From: Hufsiella ginkgonis
GTDB taxonomy: Bacteria > Bacteroidota > Bacteroidia > Sphingobacteriales > Sphingobacteriaceae
Direction of reading: 5' to 3'
Length of the DNA stretch: 64,000 nt
Assembly: GCF_009834915.1 (NCBI RefSeq)
Contig: NZ_WVHS01000003.1
Coordinates: 777,988 to 841,987 of the forward strand
Position 1 is the first letter of the stretch; each line of letters opens with the position of its first letter. The notes beneath the pieces are model-generated. The model was not told the origin of the DNA and did not search any database. It saw nothing but the letters and a program-made list of their open reading frames with translations. A program made the position numbers and the translations under genes. Of this stretch, positions 48,239-60,170 are shown one piece after another.

Positions 48239-49447
48239 ATGAAAAAATTAACCTTTGTTCTGGTGAGCGGAGCCTTGCTTACGGCTTCCACCTACGTTTC
48301 TAAAGCGCAGCAATCGGTTCCCGCTTCTGTGGAGACAAAAAGCCCGAATTCTGATTACAAGCCCGCTTTTGCAGGCCAGACACGAATCGTCCGGGTGACT
48401 ACGAAATCAGCCTATGAAAGCAAGATCGTGACCTCGTCGCTGCGGTTTCCCTGGGGAATTGCGCCACTGCCGGATGGCCGGTTCGTGGTAACGGAGAAAG
48501 AAGGTAACATGCGGATCGTATCGGCCGCAGGCCAGGTGGGCGAACCCATCAGCGGAGTTCCGCAGGTTAACAGGAACGGCCAGGGAGGTTTATTGGGCGT
48601 TTGCCTGAGCCCGGCTTTTACCAGGGACAAGATGATTTACTGGGCGTTTTCCGAGAAAAGCGAGCAGGGGAACGTAACTGCGGTAGCCAGGGGAAAGCTT
48701 TCGGCTGATGAAAAAAGCCTTGAAAGTGTTACAGTAATCTACCGGGCAACACCGGCTTATAACGGAACACTTCATTATGGAGGCCGGGTGCTGTTCTCAA
48801 AAGATGGCAGCCTGTTCCTGAGCACCGGCGAGCGTTCAGACCTGGAGACGCGTCCCCAGGCGCAAGACCTTAATTCGGGATTAGGCAAAGTGATCAGGAT
48901 CACTACCGAAGGTAAACCGGCGCCCGGCAACCCTTTTATTGGAAAAGCGAACGCACGTCCTGAAATATATTCATACGGCCATCGGAATGTGCAGGGCCTT
49001 GCCTTACATCCCGTTACCGGGGATTTGTGGGAAACTGAGTTCGGCCCGATGGGCGGCGATGAGCTTAACCGGATAGTGGCAGGCAAAAATTATGGCTGGG
49101 CAACCATTACATATGGCATCGAGTACAATGGAAAGAAAGTTGGCGATGGGATCCAGCAAAAGCCTGGTCTTGAGCAACCTGTGTATTATTGGGACCCGGT
49201 GATCTCTCCGAGCGGGATTACTTTTTACAGCGGCAGCGCGATACCGGAGTGGAACAATAACTTATTTATCTCCTCACTTAGCGGCATGCATATCTGCCGG
49301 ATCGTGATAAAAAACAATAAAGTAGTGGGTGAGGAGCGGCTCCTTTCGGGAGAGACCCAGCGTTTTAGGGATATTAAACAGGGCACGGATGGCGCATTGT
49401 ACGCCATTACCGACCAGGGAAGGCTGTACCGGATCGGCAAAAAATAA
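48239..49447 (+). CDS. Secreted PQQ-type sugar (sorbosone/glucose) dehydrogenase family protein
   Basis: A 402-residue six-bladed beta-propeller protein of the GSDH/L-sorbosone dehydrogenase group. A signal peptide (LVSGALLTASTYVSKAQ) precedes the core with LRFPWGIAPLPDGRFVVTEK, GGLLGVCLSPAF, YSYGHRNVQGLALHP and the calcium/PQQ-type segment WETEFGPMGGDELN. It likely oxidises an aldose in the periplasm if PQQ is available. The stop is 8 bases from the end of the convergent gene. The ATG at 48239 begins the signal peptide; a frame from 48197 is rejected. Confidence 0.92.
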   Translation: MKKLTFVLVSGALLTASTYVSKAQQSVPASVETKSPNSDYKPAFAGQTRIVRVTTKSAYESKIVTSSLRFPWGIAPLPDGRFVVTEKEGNMRIVSAAGQVGEPISGVPQVNRNGQGGLLGVCLSPAFTRDKMIYWAFSEKSEQGNVTAVARGKLSADEKSLESVTVIYRATPAYNGTLHYGGRVLFSKDGSLFLSTGERSDLETRPQAQDLNSGLGKVIRITTEGKPAPGNPFIGKANARPEIYSYGHRNVQGLALHPVTGDLWETEFGPMGGDELNRIVAGKNYGWATITYGIEYNGKKVGDGIQQKPGLEQPVYYWDPVISPSGITFYSGSAIPEWNNNLFISSLSGMHICRIVIKNNKVVGEERLLSGETQRFRDIKQGTDGALYAITDQGRLYRIGKK

Positions 49448-49455
49448 GCGGGGGA

Positions 49456-52107
<2,652 letters not shown>

Positions 52108-52254
52108 TCATGCATTTAATGATGAAATTGGTTTTCGGACTATATTTTTCCAGACGAACTAACGATCTGATTTCTGCGTTAATCAATTAGATCTCCCTCA
52201 GCATACCGATCCAATAACTTTCTTTTTTTCTTGCAAAAGTGAGATCTTAATAAC

Positions 52255-52273
52255 AACTTTGCAAAACAAAGTA
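52255..52273 (+). promoter_or_regulatory. Palindromic operator 3 (AACTTTG-N5-CAAAGTA)
   Basis: Inverted copy of operator 1, part of the 27-base identity with 48000-48026. It lies 16 bases upstream of the small membrane protein gene, so the transcript would be nearly leaderless if the promoter is the same. Confidence 0.58.
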
Positions 52274-52289
52274 CTTTATAATATATAAA

Positions 52290-52628
52290 ATGACATTAGA
52301 CAAAAGTTTAGCACCAAGACCACTGGTTACGCCCGCTTTAGGTAAGCGCACGCTGACAGGGGCAATCATCGCGTTCGTTATGATCAGCATTTTCGTTATC
52401 CTTGGCGGTAAGGGAGACCCGGCATGGGGAGCTTACTGGCGTATCAAGCCTTTGCTGTTGACGCCTGCATTGGGAGCCCTGATCGGCGTATGCTACGATG
52501 TTACCGAACCACTGCGCCGCCTTGACGGCTGGATGGGAAAACTATTCGTAGCGTTGAGCCTGTTTGGCTATGCGATCGGGTTGTGGATGTCGCTGATACT
52601 CGGCCTCGCAGGTACGATGTGGAACTAA
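52290..52628 (+). CDS. Hypothetical three-helix membrane protein under the shared operator
   Basis: A 112-residue protein with hydrophobic helices near residues 23-42, 50-70 and 83-108 and an RRLDGW loop. No family is named. Its promoter region contains the operator shared with the serine hydrolase gene 4.3 kb away, so both probably answer to the same regulator. Confidence 0.7.
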   Translation: MTLDKSLAPRPLVTPALGKRTLTGAIIAFVMISIFVILGGKGDPAWGAYWRIKPLLLTPALGALIGVCYDVTEPLRRLDGWMGKLFVALSLFGYAIGLWMSLILGLAGTMWN

Positions 52629-52657
52629 TTGACGGCAAAAAACTGCCGCGGTGACGG

Positions 52658-53053
52658 TTATAAAACCCGTCCAAAATACAGCAGGTATCCGTCTGCATCC
52701 TTCACTTCAAAGCCCCGCAAGCCATCGTCGTCGTTTGCGAGCGGCCGGAAAAAGGCAACATTGCGCGAGGCGAATTCTTCGGCTAATGCATCAGGATCAG
52801 GAACATAAAGGTATGCGTCCCAACGGGCGATACCTTTTTTTATGTCGCGTGTATAGTTTGGCACAGGCTCCACGCCGATGTCTTTCAGCATAATCATAGC
52901 GGCGCCACGCTGCACGATGCCAAAGAAGATATCATCGCCAGGCCCCTGGAAGGTGATGTCGAAACCTAGGTAATCGTGGTAAAACGAGAGCGCTGCAGGC
53001 ACGTTCCTGACGATGAAGAACGGTGCGATCCCGGAAATTTCCGTTTTGGTCAT
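52658..53053 (-). CDS. VOC-family (glyoxalase/bleomycin-resistance-like) protein
   Basis: A 131-residue protein with the paired beta-alpha-beta-beta-beta fold of the vicinal oxygen chelate superfamily (APFFIVRNVPAALSFYHDYLG, RWDAYLYVPDPDALAEEF, GFEVKDADGYLLYFGR). The last segment carries the conserved metal-ligand Asp/Glu region. The full length and intact C-terminus contrast with the truncated relative at 53119. Function is unknown. Confidence 0.9.
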   Translation of the reverse strand: MTKTEISGIAPFFIVRNVPAALSFYHDYLGFDITFQGPGDDIFFGIVQRGAAMIMLKDIGVEPVPNYTRDIKKGIARWDAYLYVPDPDALAEEFASRNVAFFRPLANDDDGLRGFEVKDADGYLLYFGRVL

Positions 53054-53118
53054 TTGAATCGGCGGGGGATTAGGTCATCCATTTTACAATCCCTAATTTA
53101 GCGATAAAACCAATTGAT

Positions 53119-53304
53119 ATGACCTTTAAACATGCAGTAAGCTGGTTCGAAATTCCCGTGGATGACCTCGACCGCGCCCAGAAGCTTTACGAAGCGATTT
53201 TTGATGCCGGGCTCATTCCCATGACCGTGCCCGATTTCGAAATGCGCATGTTCCCCATCATCGACCCGATGAACGTGTGCGGCACGCTGGCAAAAAGATC
53301 TTAA
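53119..53304 (+). pseudogene. Truncated VOC-family protein
   Basis: A 61-residue frame that matches only the first half of a typical 120-130 residue VOC protein: SWFEIPVDDLDRAQKLYEAIF is the usual start, and FEMRMFPIIDPMNVCGTL is a mid-protein segment. It then stops after KRS. No continuation is seen in the other frames, and the next gene starts 9 bases later. It is therefore probably a gene remnant left by a deletion, not a functional enzyme. Confidence 0.7.
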
Positions 53305-53313
53305 CTAATTATT

Positions 53314-55017
53314 ATGAGACACTTATCTACGCGCCTTTCGCTTTTGTTTGTCCTTGTTTTTGCCGCAAAAGCCGCCCGGGCGCAGCCCGCTTCCGGTGCA
53401 CCGGCCACCATCACCGTGGACCTGAACAAGGAAACCGGCCCAATGAATCCTGTTTGGGCATGGTTCGGTTATGACGAGCCGAACTATACCTACATGAAGG
53501 ACGGTAAGAAGCTGCTTTCCGAGATCGCGGAGCTTAGTCCCACGCCCGTTTATGTACGTACCCATAGCCTGCTGGTAACCGGCGACGGACAGGCGTCGCT
53601 AAAATGGGGTTCCACCAATGCGTATACCGAGGATGCCAACGGCAACCCGATCTATGACTGGAAGCTGGTAGACAGTATCTTCGACACCTATATAAGCCGT
53701 AAAATGAAGCCATTTGCACAGATTGGCTTTATGCCGCAGGCGCTTTCATCGCACCCGGACCCGTACCGCCATTACTGGAAACCCGGCGATAACTACAACG
53801 ATATCTACACCGGTTGGGCGTATCCGCCGAAAGATTACAGCAAATGGGCGGAGCTGGTTTACCAATGGGTAAAGCACAGCGTGGCGCGGTATGGCGAAGC
53901 CGAAGTGGAAAGCTGGTACTGGGAGCTTTGGAACGAGCCCAACATCGGTTACTGGAAGGGCACCATGCCCGAATTTTTTAAGTTATACGATTACACCGCC
54001 GATGCGGTTAAACGCGCGCTCCCCACGGCCCGCGTGGGTGGCCCCGAGATCGCGGGAGCAGGCAGCGCAGGAGGCATTAAGTTCCTTACCGCGTTCCTGG
54101 AGCATTGCGCCACCGGCACCAACTACGTAACAGGCAAAACCGGATCGCCGCTCGACCTGGTTTCTTTTCACGCCAAAGGCCAGCCGAGACTGGTAAACGG
54201 CATGGTGCGTATGAACGTGGGCACGCAGCTCCGCGATATCCAATCGGGATTCAGGATCGTGGCATCTTTCCCGCAATTCAAAAACCTGCCGATTATCATC
54301 GGCGAGTCGGATCCCGAAGGTTGCGCGGCATGCGGCATGGCCACCAATCCCGAAAATGCTTACCGCAACGGCACGCTGTATTCGAGTTATACCGCCGCTT
54401 CTTTTGCGCGTAAATACGCCCTGGCGGATGAGATCGGCATCAACTTTAAAGGCGCGGTTTCCTGGTCGTTCGAGTTCGAGAACCAGCCATGGTTCTATGG
54501 CTTCCGCGACCTGGCGACCAACGGTGTGGATAAACCGGTACTGAACGTGTTCCGTATGTTCGGCAAAATGCGGGGCACACGGGCCCTGGTAAACGGTAAC
54601 CGGATGTACCCGACAAAAGCGGTGGTCGATTCCAGCGTACGCCGGCCGTATACCGACGTAGGCGGCATCGCGTCGAAGGATACGAAGAGCGCCGCTGCAA
54701 TGATCTGGAATTACCATGATGAAGATATCAAAACCCCCGGCGAGCCTCTCGAGGTAACTTTTAACGGACTGACCACCAGGAAGGTAAAAGTTACGCAATA
54801 TATTATCGACCAGGCGCACAGCAACTCCTACGAAGTATGGAAGAAAATGGGATCGCCCCAAAATCCAACCACTGCGCAGATCGCCGCGCTCGAAAAAGCC
54901 GGTCAGCTGCACACCCTGGGCAAAACAGCCACCATGAGCGTTAAAAACGGCCGCATCCTGGTTAAAACCGCGCTATCACGTCAGGGTGTACTGCTCGTAA
55001 AATTGGATTGGAATTAA
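53314..55017 (+). CDS. Glycoside hydrolase family 39-like enzyme, secreted
   Basis: A 567-residue protein with a signal peptide (LLFVLVFAAKAARAQ). The barrel shows YWELWNEPNIGYW, with the acid/base Glu in WNEPN, and the candidate nucleophile Glu in IIIGESDPEG, the pattern of GH39 (beta-xylosidases and alpha-L-iduronidases). Its last 110 residues form a beta-sandwich-like tail. It likely cleaves xylosides or related glycans. No SusC/SusD pair is nearby, so it is not part of a classic locus. Confidence 0.88.
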   Translation: MRHLSTRLSLLFVLVFAAKAARAQPASGAPATITVDLNKETGPMNPVWAWFGYDEPNYTYMKDGKKLLSEIAELSPTPVYVRTHSLLVTGDGQASLKWGSTNAYTEDANGNPIYDWKLVDSIFDTYISRKMKPFAQIGFMPQALSSHPDPYRHYWKPGDNYNDIYTGWAYPPKDYSKWAELVYQWVKHSVARYGEAEVESWYWELWNEPNIGYWKGTMPEFFKLYDYTADAVKRALPTARVGGPEIAGAGSAGGIKFLTAFLEHCATGTNYVTGKTGSPLDLVSFHAKGQPRLVNGMVRMNVGTQLRDIQSGFRIVASFPQFKNLPIIIGESDPEGCAACGMATNPENAYRNGTLYSSYTAASFARKYALADEIGINFKGAVSWSFEFENQPWFYGFRDLATNGVDKPVLNVFRMFGKMRGTRALVNGNRMYPTKAVVDSSVRRPYTDVGGIASKDTKSAAAMIWNYHDEDIKTPGEPLEVTFNGLTTRKVKVTQYIIDQAHSNSYEVWKKMGSPQNPTTAQIAALEKAGQLHTLGKTATMSVKNGRILVKTALSRQGVLLVKLDWN

Positions 55018-55127
55018 GTGTAACCTTCTATAACATGCCAATTACAGGTAACGATATAAGTGATGCGAAGCGCGAAAATTCAATGTCATTCCCCGACCGG
55101 TGAACGGCGCGCAGACAAACGGGTCTC

Positions 55128-56021
55128 TTAGAAATCACCGAAAGTGTCTATATTCACCTGCAGGTATTCGCTTTTGTACTGCTGGGGTGTTTGCCCCATC
55201 GTTTTCTTAAACTGTTTGTTAAAATTAGACAGCGTTTGGTAACCGCAGTCGTAAGCTACCCGGTTGATCGGCGTTTTCTCGCCATGCAGCAGCTTGCACG
55301 CGTGGTCGATGCGCATCTCCTGGAGAAAGTCTGAAAAAGACTTATTTACCCGCGATTTAAAATAACGGCTGAACGAAGTAGGTGTCATGTTGCAAAGTGC
55401 GGCTACCGCTGCCAGGTCGATCTTTTCCCGGAAATTTTTTAATACGTATTCGTACACCCCGTTCATGCGGTCGGTTTCCGCCTGTTTGCTGATGGTTACA
55501 TAACGGGTATGGGTAATCGGGTGACAATCTGACGAACAGGCAAGCGTATCCAGTATAGTTAACAGCTTGATGATGCTTTTCGCGCCTTTCGATTGCAGCA
55601 GCTCTTCCATCATCTTAGCCACCACGCGGTTGGTTTTACCGGCGATCTCCAGCCCCCGGGAAGCCTTTTGAAAGAGGTGGCGGATGCCGTCCATTTCCTC
55701 CTTGCCGAGTACGGACTCGCTCAGGAAATCCTCGTTGAAGTAGATCACGATCCCTTCGGTCCCGGCCGCCTGTCCGCCCCCGGTATGTTCGGCATCGCTT
55801 CGCCATACATGCGGCAGGTTGGGGCCGGTTAACACCATATCGCCTTTGGCAAATGACTTGATGTTGTCGCCAACGAACCGCGAGCCATGTCCCTTAAGTA
55901 CCAGGAATAACTGGTATTCGGGGTGAAAGTGGAAGGTCCTGTCGAAAAACGGCGCGATCGTTTTTTTTACCACGAACAATTTCGATTCAGGAATGGCCGA
56001 TTTGGCGATGCTGTTGATCAT
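55128..56021 (-). CDS. AraC-family transcriptional regulator with cupin sensor
   Basis: A 297-residue regulator. The N-terminal cupin-like sensor (about 20-120: TFHFHPEYQLFLVLKGHGSRFVGD, GDMVLTGPNLPHVW) is of the type that binds sugars. The C-terminal AraC DNA-binding domain (about 195-285) has two helix-turn-helix units (IDLAAVAALCNMTPTSFSRYF, INRVAYDCGYQTLSNFNKQF). It converges on the GH39 gene and may control it. The ATG at 56021 lies 11 bases after the decayed SIR2-like gene. Confidence 0.92.
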   Translation of the reverse strand: MINSIAKSAIPESKLFVVKKTIAPFFDRTFHFHPEYQLFLVLKGHGSRFVGDNIKSFAKGDMVLTGPNLPHVWRSDAEHTGGGQAAGTEGIVIYFNEDFLSESVLGKEEMDGIRHLFQKASRGLEIAGKTNRVVAKMMEELLQSKGAKSIIKLLTILDTLACSSDCHPITHTRYVTISKQAETDRMNGVYEYVLKNFREKIDLAAVAALCNMTPTSFSRYFKSRVNKSFSDFLQEMRIDHACKLLHGEKTPINRVAYDCGYQTLSNFNKQFKKTMGQTPQQYKSEYLQVNIDTFGDF

Positions 56022-56032
56022 CTGGCTTAACG

Positions 56033-56517
56033 TTAAAGGTGCGCGGTTATATCGATATCGCGCTTATAAAACAGGTGCACCCAGTTCTCCGGCGCGACTT
56101 TTGTCTCTTAGCGTTCTTTCCCTTTTCAGGATCATGGTCTGCCGGGATCGACCGCTCGATGTAATAGTCATAATTGGTGGCGAGATAGTGCTGGTAATGA
56201 TCGCTTTGTACCAGCCCGGGGTAACGCGCATGCAGCTGCAGCGAAAGGGCCTTACCGCCGATAAATTTCTTTAACGCCTTAATATTTTCCCCGACGCGGC
56301 GGTTAAAGTTATATTTAAAGGACATTTCTTCGAAGAACAGGGGGTAGGCCTTGTTTCCCCGGGTGATGTTCACTTTCGCCTTTTTGCAGGCTTTAACCAG
56401 CAGATGGCCCCAGGAAACTGCGCCCAGCTGCAGCTGGTTGATCCCGTTGCCAATGAACAGGTATTTTTCGTTATCCGCATAGTGGGATGTAAGAGAACGA
56501 TATTTTCTTTTCGCCAT
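56033..56517 (-). pseudogene. Decayed SIR2-like gene
   Basis: From ATG 56517 the frame reads a SIR2-like start (EKYLFIGNGINQLQLGAVSWGHLL, then LATNYDYYIERS, the usual NAD-fold motif of this group) but drifts into low-quality sequence (RQKSRRRTGCTC) and stops at 56047. A second frame, from about 56103 to 56033, reads APENWVHLFYKRDIDIT, which resembles the C-terminal part of SIR2-like proteins, before stopping. The middle of the protein (roughly 100 residues or more) is missing and the frame is shifted. This is best explained as a deletion remnant of a SIR2 protein, a family often found in anti-phage systems. Confidence 0.6.
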
Positions 56518-56696
56518 GTTCAGGTCACCGTGTTTAATTTCCTGGTCGGGGAGGATGAACCCCCGTACTAAAATACGAAGATGCGCGCAAACTTTTCGCT
56601 TAACGGGGAACGTAAAACGCATAATGTCCTACGTTTACCTACTAAAATCTGCTCGGTTACCGTGCTTATCTCCCAAGTTTTTCTTTTCTTTAGCGC

Positions 56697-58007
56697 ATGA
56701 CCGATAATACGATCAACAACCTCCGCGATGCGCTGGCGTATTCGCCTGGAAATATCCCGCTCCGGCTGCTCCTGGCAGAAGCCCTGCTCAAAATGGATCG
56801 CCTGGATGAAGCTGAAACTGAATATTCGATGGTGTTGTCTGCCGGCGATGATCACCGTGCCCGGGTAGGACTGGCACAGGTATTTTATAAAAAAGGCAAT
56901 TATTCGGCCTGTAACGTGATTCTTGAAGACCTGATGGATACCGAAAGCCGTAACATAGACGTACTGGTGCTGCACGCCAAAGCCCTGCTTAAGGAAGGAT
57001 CGGTGGGCAAAGCCATCGAAATCTATAAAAAAGTGCTTGTGTTGGTTCCCAATTATACGGATGACGAACTTGATAATGACCTGCGTATGACGGGTACTTC
57101 GCAGCTCCCGCATAACGGCGGGGAAGAAGACGATGAGCGTTTTCTCCAGCGCCCCACCATCAATTTCAACGACGTGGGCGGTATGGAAGCCGTAAAAAGG
57201 GAGATCGAGCTCAAAATATTGAAACCGATGCTTCATCCCGAGCTTTACAAGGCCTACGGCAAAAAGATAGGGGGCGGTATCCTCTTATACGGTCCGCCGG
57301 GATGCGGTAAGACCTTTATTGCCAAGGCCACGGCGGGGCAGGTGAACGCACGTTTCATTACGGTGGGGCTGAACGAGATCCTCGACATGTGGATCGGCAA
57401 CAGCGAAAAGAACCTTCATGAAGTATTTGAGCTGGCCCGGCAGCATACACCTTGTGTATTGTTCATCGACGAGATCGATGCGCTTGGCGCGAGCCGCAGC
57501 GACATGAAGCAATCGGCCGGGCGACACCTTATTAACCAGTTCCTGCAGGAGCTCGACGGCATCAGCAACGACAACGAAGGGGTACTGGTGATCGGCGCTA
57601 CCAACACGCCATGGAACCTCGATCCGGCATTTCGGCGGCCGGGCCGGTTCGACCGCATTATCTTTGTCCCGCCGCCCGACGACAATGCGCGTCAGTCGAT
57701 CCTCCGCATTAAGCTGGCAGGCAAGCCCATAGAAGCGATCGATTATAAACAGCTTTCGGGAAAACTGGATAACTATTCGGGGGCCGATATCAACGCGCTG
57801 ATCGATATCGCCATAGAGATGAAACTGGAAGAATCCTTCAGCCAGGGCGAGATTAAACCGATCCAGACCAAAGACCTGCTTGCCGCAGCAAAAAAACACA
57901 AGGCAAGCACCCAGGAATGGTTCACCACGGCGAAGAATTTCGCGCTGTTTGCCAATGATGGCGGATTGTACGACGAAATATTAACCTTTTTAAAGATCAA
58001 AAAGTAA
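56697..58007 (+). CDS. TPR-AAA+ ATPase (VCP/SpoVK-like)
   Basis: A 436-residue protein. The N-terminal part (about 1-130) has TPR-like helical repeats (LRLLLAEALLKMDRLDEAETEY, VLVLHAKALLKEGSVGKAIEIY), followed by an AAA+ domain with Walker A GPPGCGKT, Walker B VLFIDEIDAL, sensor IGATNTP and arginine finger FRRPGRFD. It resembles AAA+ remodelling enzymes of the Cdc48/VPS4 type, with TPRs as substrate adaptor. It is 2 bases from the next TPR gene, so the two form an operon and probably act together. Confidence 0.92.
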   Translation: MTDNTINNLRDALAYSPGNIPLRLLLAEALLKMDRLDEAETEYSMVLSAGDDHRARVGLAQVFYKKGNYSACNVILEDLMDTESRNIDVLVLHAKALLKEGSVGKAIEIYKKVLVLVPNYTDDELDNDLRMTGTSQLPHNGGEEDDERFLQRPTINFNDVGGMEAVKREIELKILKPMLHPELYKAYGKKIGGGILLYGPPGCGKTFIAKATAGQVNARFITVGLNEILDMWIGNSEKNLHEVFELARQHTPCVLFIDEIDALGASRSDMKQSAGRHLINQFLQELDGISNDNEGVLVIGATNTPWNLDPAFRRPGRFDRIIFVPPPDDNARQSILRIKLAGKPIEAIDYKQLSGKLDNYSGADINALIDIAIEMKLEESFSQGEIKPIQTKDLLAAAKKHKASTQEWFTTAKNFALFANDGGLYDEILTFLKIKK

Positions 58008-58009
58008 CC

Positions 58010-59257
58010 ATGACCGGAAACGAGATTGCCAAAATCGAGATCCTGATCCACCAGAAAAGGCATGCGGAAGCCGAAGGGATCCTCAAAAACCTGCTCGGCC
58101 AGGATCCCGATAACGTGCATTACCTGGCATTGCTGGCGGAAGTGAACCTGCAGCGCGACGATGCGGAAACTGCCGGCAAACTGATCGACTCGGCCATTGG
58201 GCTTGCGCCCGACGAGCCCTGGCTTTTCTACATCCGGTCGCGCGTGGCGCTGCTTGCCGACCGGTACGATGATGCCGATGAAGCCATTCAGCAGGCCATT
58301 GCGCTCGACCCAGGATCGGCCGGCTATTTCGCCCTCCGGGCGATGATAAAACTAAACCGGAAACGTTACGACGAGGCCCTCAGCCTGGCCGACCATGCGC
58401 TGAGCCTCGATGCGGAGAACGTGTTGGCACTCAATACCCGCAGCACGGCGCTGGTAAAGCTCAACCGCAAGGAAGAGGCGTTTACTACCATAGAAGGGGC
58501 ATTGCGCGAGGATCCGGAGAATGCCTACACCCACACCAATTACGGGTGGGGACTGCTCGAAAAAGGCGATAGCAAAAAGGCCCTGGTACATTTCCGCGAA
58601 GCGCTTAAAAGCGACCCGAATTTTCACTTCGCCAAGGCGGGCATGGCCGAAGCGCTGAAAGCTAACAACCCCTTTTACCGGCTTTTCCTGCAATATTCGT
58701 TCTGGATAGGTAACCTTACGGCCAAATATCAATGGGGCGTGATCATAGGCTTTTACCTGCTAACCAGGATACTGCGCGGCGTTGCAGAAAGCAGCGAAGC
58801 GCTGCGCCCGTACTTGCTGCCGGTGGTGCTGCTGTTTTCATTCGTGGCATTTTCTACCTGGGTGATCACCCCGTTGAGCAACCTGTTCCTTCGGCTAAAT
58901 CCTTTTGGCCGGTACCTGCTTACGGCCAGGGAGATCATGAGCTCCAACTTCGTGGGCATCAGCGTGCTGGTATTTTTGACGGGGCTGTTGTTGTACCTGT
59001 TTGCAGGCGGCGACCAATACCTGGCCATCACCGCCTTCGGCTTTGTTATGATGGTGCCGCTAAGCACCATGTTTGCGCCGTCAAAACAGAAATATGCGCT
59101 GGTAATTTATGCAATTGGCATGGCGGTGGTTGGTCTTGCCGCAATCATTACGGTGATAGTAACCGGCGAATTGTTTAACCTGTACAGCGCGATCTTCCTT
59201 TTCGGGTTTATTGTGTTCCAATGGGTATCTAATTTCCTGGTGATCAGGAACCACTAA
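58010..59257 (+). CDS. TPR-repeat membrane protein, partner of the AAA+ ATPase
   Basis: A 415-residue protein. The first 215 residues are TPR repeats (EAEGILKNLLGQDPDNVHYL, EAFTTIEGALREDPENAYTH, KALVHFREALKSDPNFHFA). The second part has about five hydrophobic helices (about 230-410). It starts 2 bases after the ATPase stop and is likely its membrane-anchored receptor. No family function is known to me. Its last 14 bases overlap a convergent lipoprotein gene. Confidence 0.85.
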   Translation: MTGNEIAKIEILIHQKRHAEAEGILKNLLGQDPDNVHYLALLAEVNLQRDDAETAGKLIDSAIGLAPDEPWLFYIRSRVALLADRYDDADEAIQQAIALDPGSAGYFALRAMIKLNRKRYDEALSLADHALSLDAENVLALNTRSTALVKLNRKEEAFTTIEGALREDPENAYTHTNYGWGLLEKGDSKKALVHFREALKSDPNFHFAKAGMAEALKANNPFYRLFLQYSFWIGNLTAKYQWGVIIGFYLLTRILRGVAESSEALRPYLLPVVLLFSFVAFSTWVITPLSNLFLRLNPFGRYLLTAREIMSSNFVGISVLVFLTGLLLYLFAGGDQYLAITAFGFVMMVPLSTMFAPSKQKYALVIYAIGMAVVGLAAIITVIVTGELFNLYSAIFLFGFIVFQWVSNFLVIRNH

Positions 59258-59585
59258 AAGGTTGTTTTGCGAAGGTGTTTTCCTGAGCTTTTTTACCTCC
59301 CGGAGGAACATCGGATAGCCTTGGGTCGTAACCGGGTAGGGGTGCTGCAGGCTGTGCGCTCGTCCTGTTCCCCGGGCCGCTGGCGCCGGTAAACGTGGAA
59401 GGTATAGCATATATGCGCGTCTTATTATTGTATTGTGGTTCGGATCCATTTTTCATTTCGCTTACGATCAGGATGTTTCCCTTATACTTGTCGGGAATTT
59501 TGTATAGCTCTTTTTCTGAAAACCTGCACGAAATAGTGCCTAACAACAATACGCTATATAATAGTACAATCTGTATATTTTTCAT
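59244..59585 (-). CDS. Small lipoprotein, DUF6843-like N-terminus
   Basis: A 113-residue protein with a lipoprotein signal (VLLYSVLLLGTISC, lipid-attachment Cys near residue 20). The segment ELYKIPDKYKGNILIVSEMKNG followed by TRIYAIP resembles the DUF6843 family, but the second half (about 60-113) is Pro/Gly-rich and does not look like the rest of that family. It may be truncated or shifted. It converges on and overlaps the TPR membrane protein gene by 14 bases. Confidence 0.55.
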   Translation of the reverse strand: MKNIQIVLLYSVLLLGTISCRFSEKELYKIPDKYKGNILIVSEMKNGSEPQYNNKTRIYAIPSTFTGASGPGNRTSAQPAAPLPGYDPRLSDVPPGGKKAQENTFAKQPFSGS

Positions 59586-60170
59586 TTAACCACGTGTGCA
59601 TTTGGATATCCAGGTGCGGTTTTTTATTTTCAAATGCTTTGTTCCATGTCTTAATAGTTTCATCGTGATTGCGTGTTAGGTTAAATCCTTTCCAAGTTTA
59701 CACAAGTAAGGACGATAAATCACAACGTTTTCCACAAGATTTTTCCCACGATTTCACCATAATTCACCCCGGTTCACTATTTATTCTGCATGCTCAGGAT
59801 TTTCCCTGTCGGCGTTGTTCTTGTGAACGATTGCAGTCTTTTGAAAAGGCGGATCCCGCCTATGCGGCGGCGCCCTTTTACCTGGCCGATGACGTCGCCG
59901 GCGGCACTTACTATTGGCGTGTACACGCAGTTAATTCAAAAGGGGCCGCAGAGGGGCCGGTAAGGCCTTACCGCATTCCGCCGGTATTCCCCAGGGTTTG
60001 GTAAATACTGGGCGTTCGACGGGAAAAGAACTTATTGTTGTTCAATGTTATCAGGAAAAATACGTATGATAAACAGGAAGGATATAAAACAGTCAGAATT
60101 GGATAATATACGGTGATGGTTTGTGGGTGTAATAGCGGAAAATTGTGTACCAATTATACCGACCTGAACG
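59586..60170. other. Intergenic stretch with a possible gene fragment
   Basis: 585 bases without a supported intact gene. The part 59669-60004 contains an open frame whose last third resembles a secreted protein end. The rest has no recognised feature; promoter elements for the large gene at 60171 must lie between about 60010 and 60170. Confidence 0.4.
59835..60004 (+). pseudogene. Possible C-terminal fragment with Fn3-like end
   Basis: In the frame open from 59669 the last 55 codons (EKADPAYAAAPFYLADDV, GGTYYWRVHAVNSKG) have the Trp-Arg-Val pattern of a final Fn3 strand. The preceding 55 codons look non-coding. This could be the tail of a lost gene. Evidence is weak. Confidence 0.3.

Noticed and set aside
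48031..48291. 86-codon minus-strand frame overlapping the operators and the start of the dehydrogenase gene
   Set aside because: Covers the signal-peptide region of a real gene on the other strand and both operators; amino-acid pattern looks random.
52629..52657. CGGCA / TGCCG hairpin between two convergent genes as terminator
   Set aside because: Short stem and no T-run after it on either strand.
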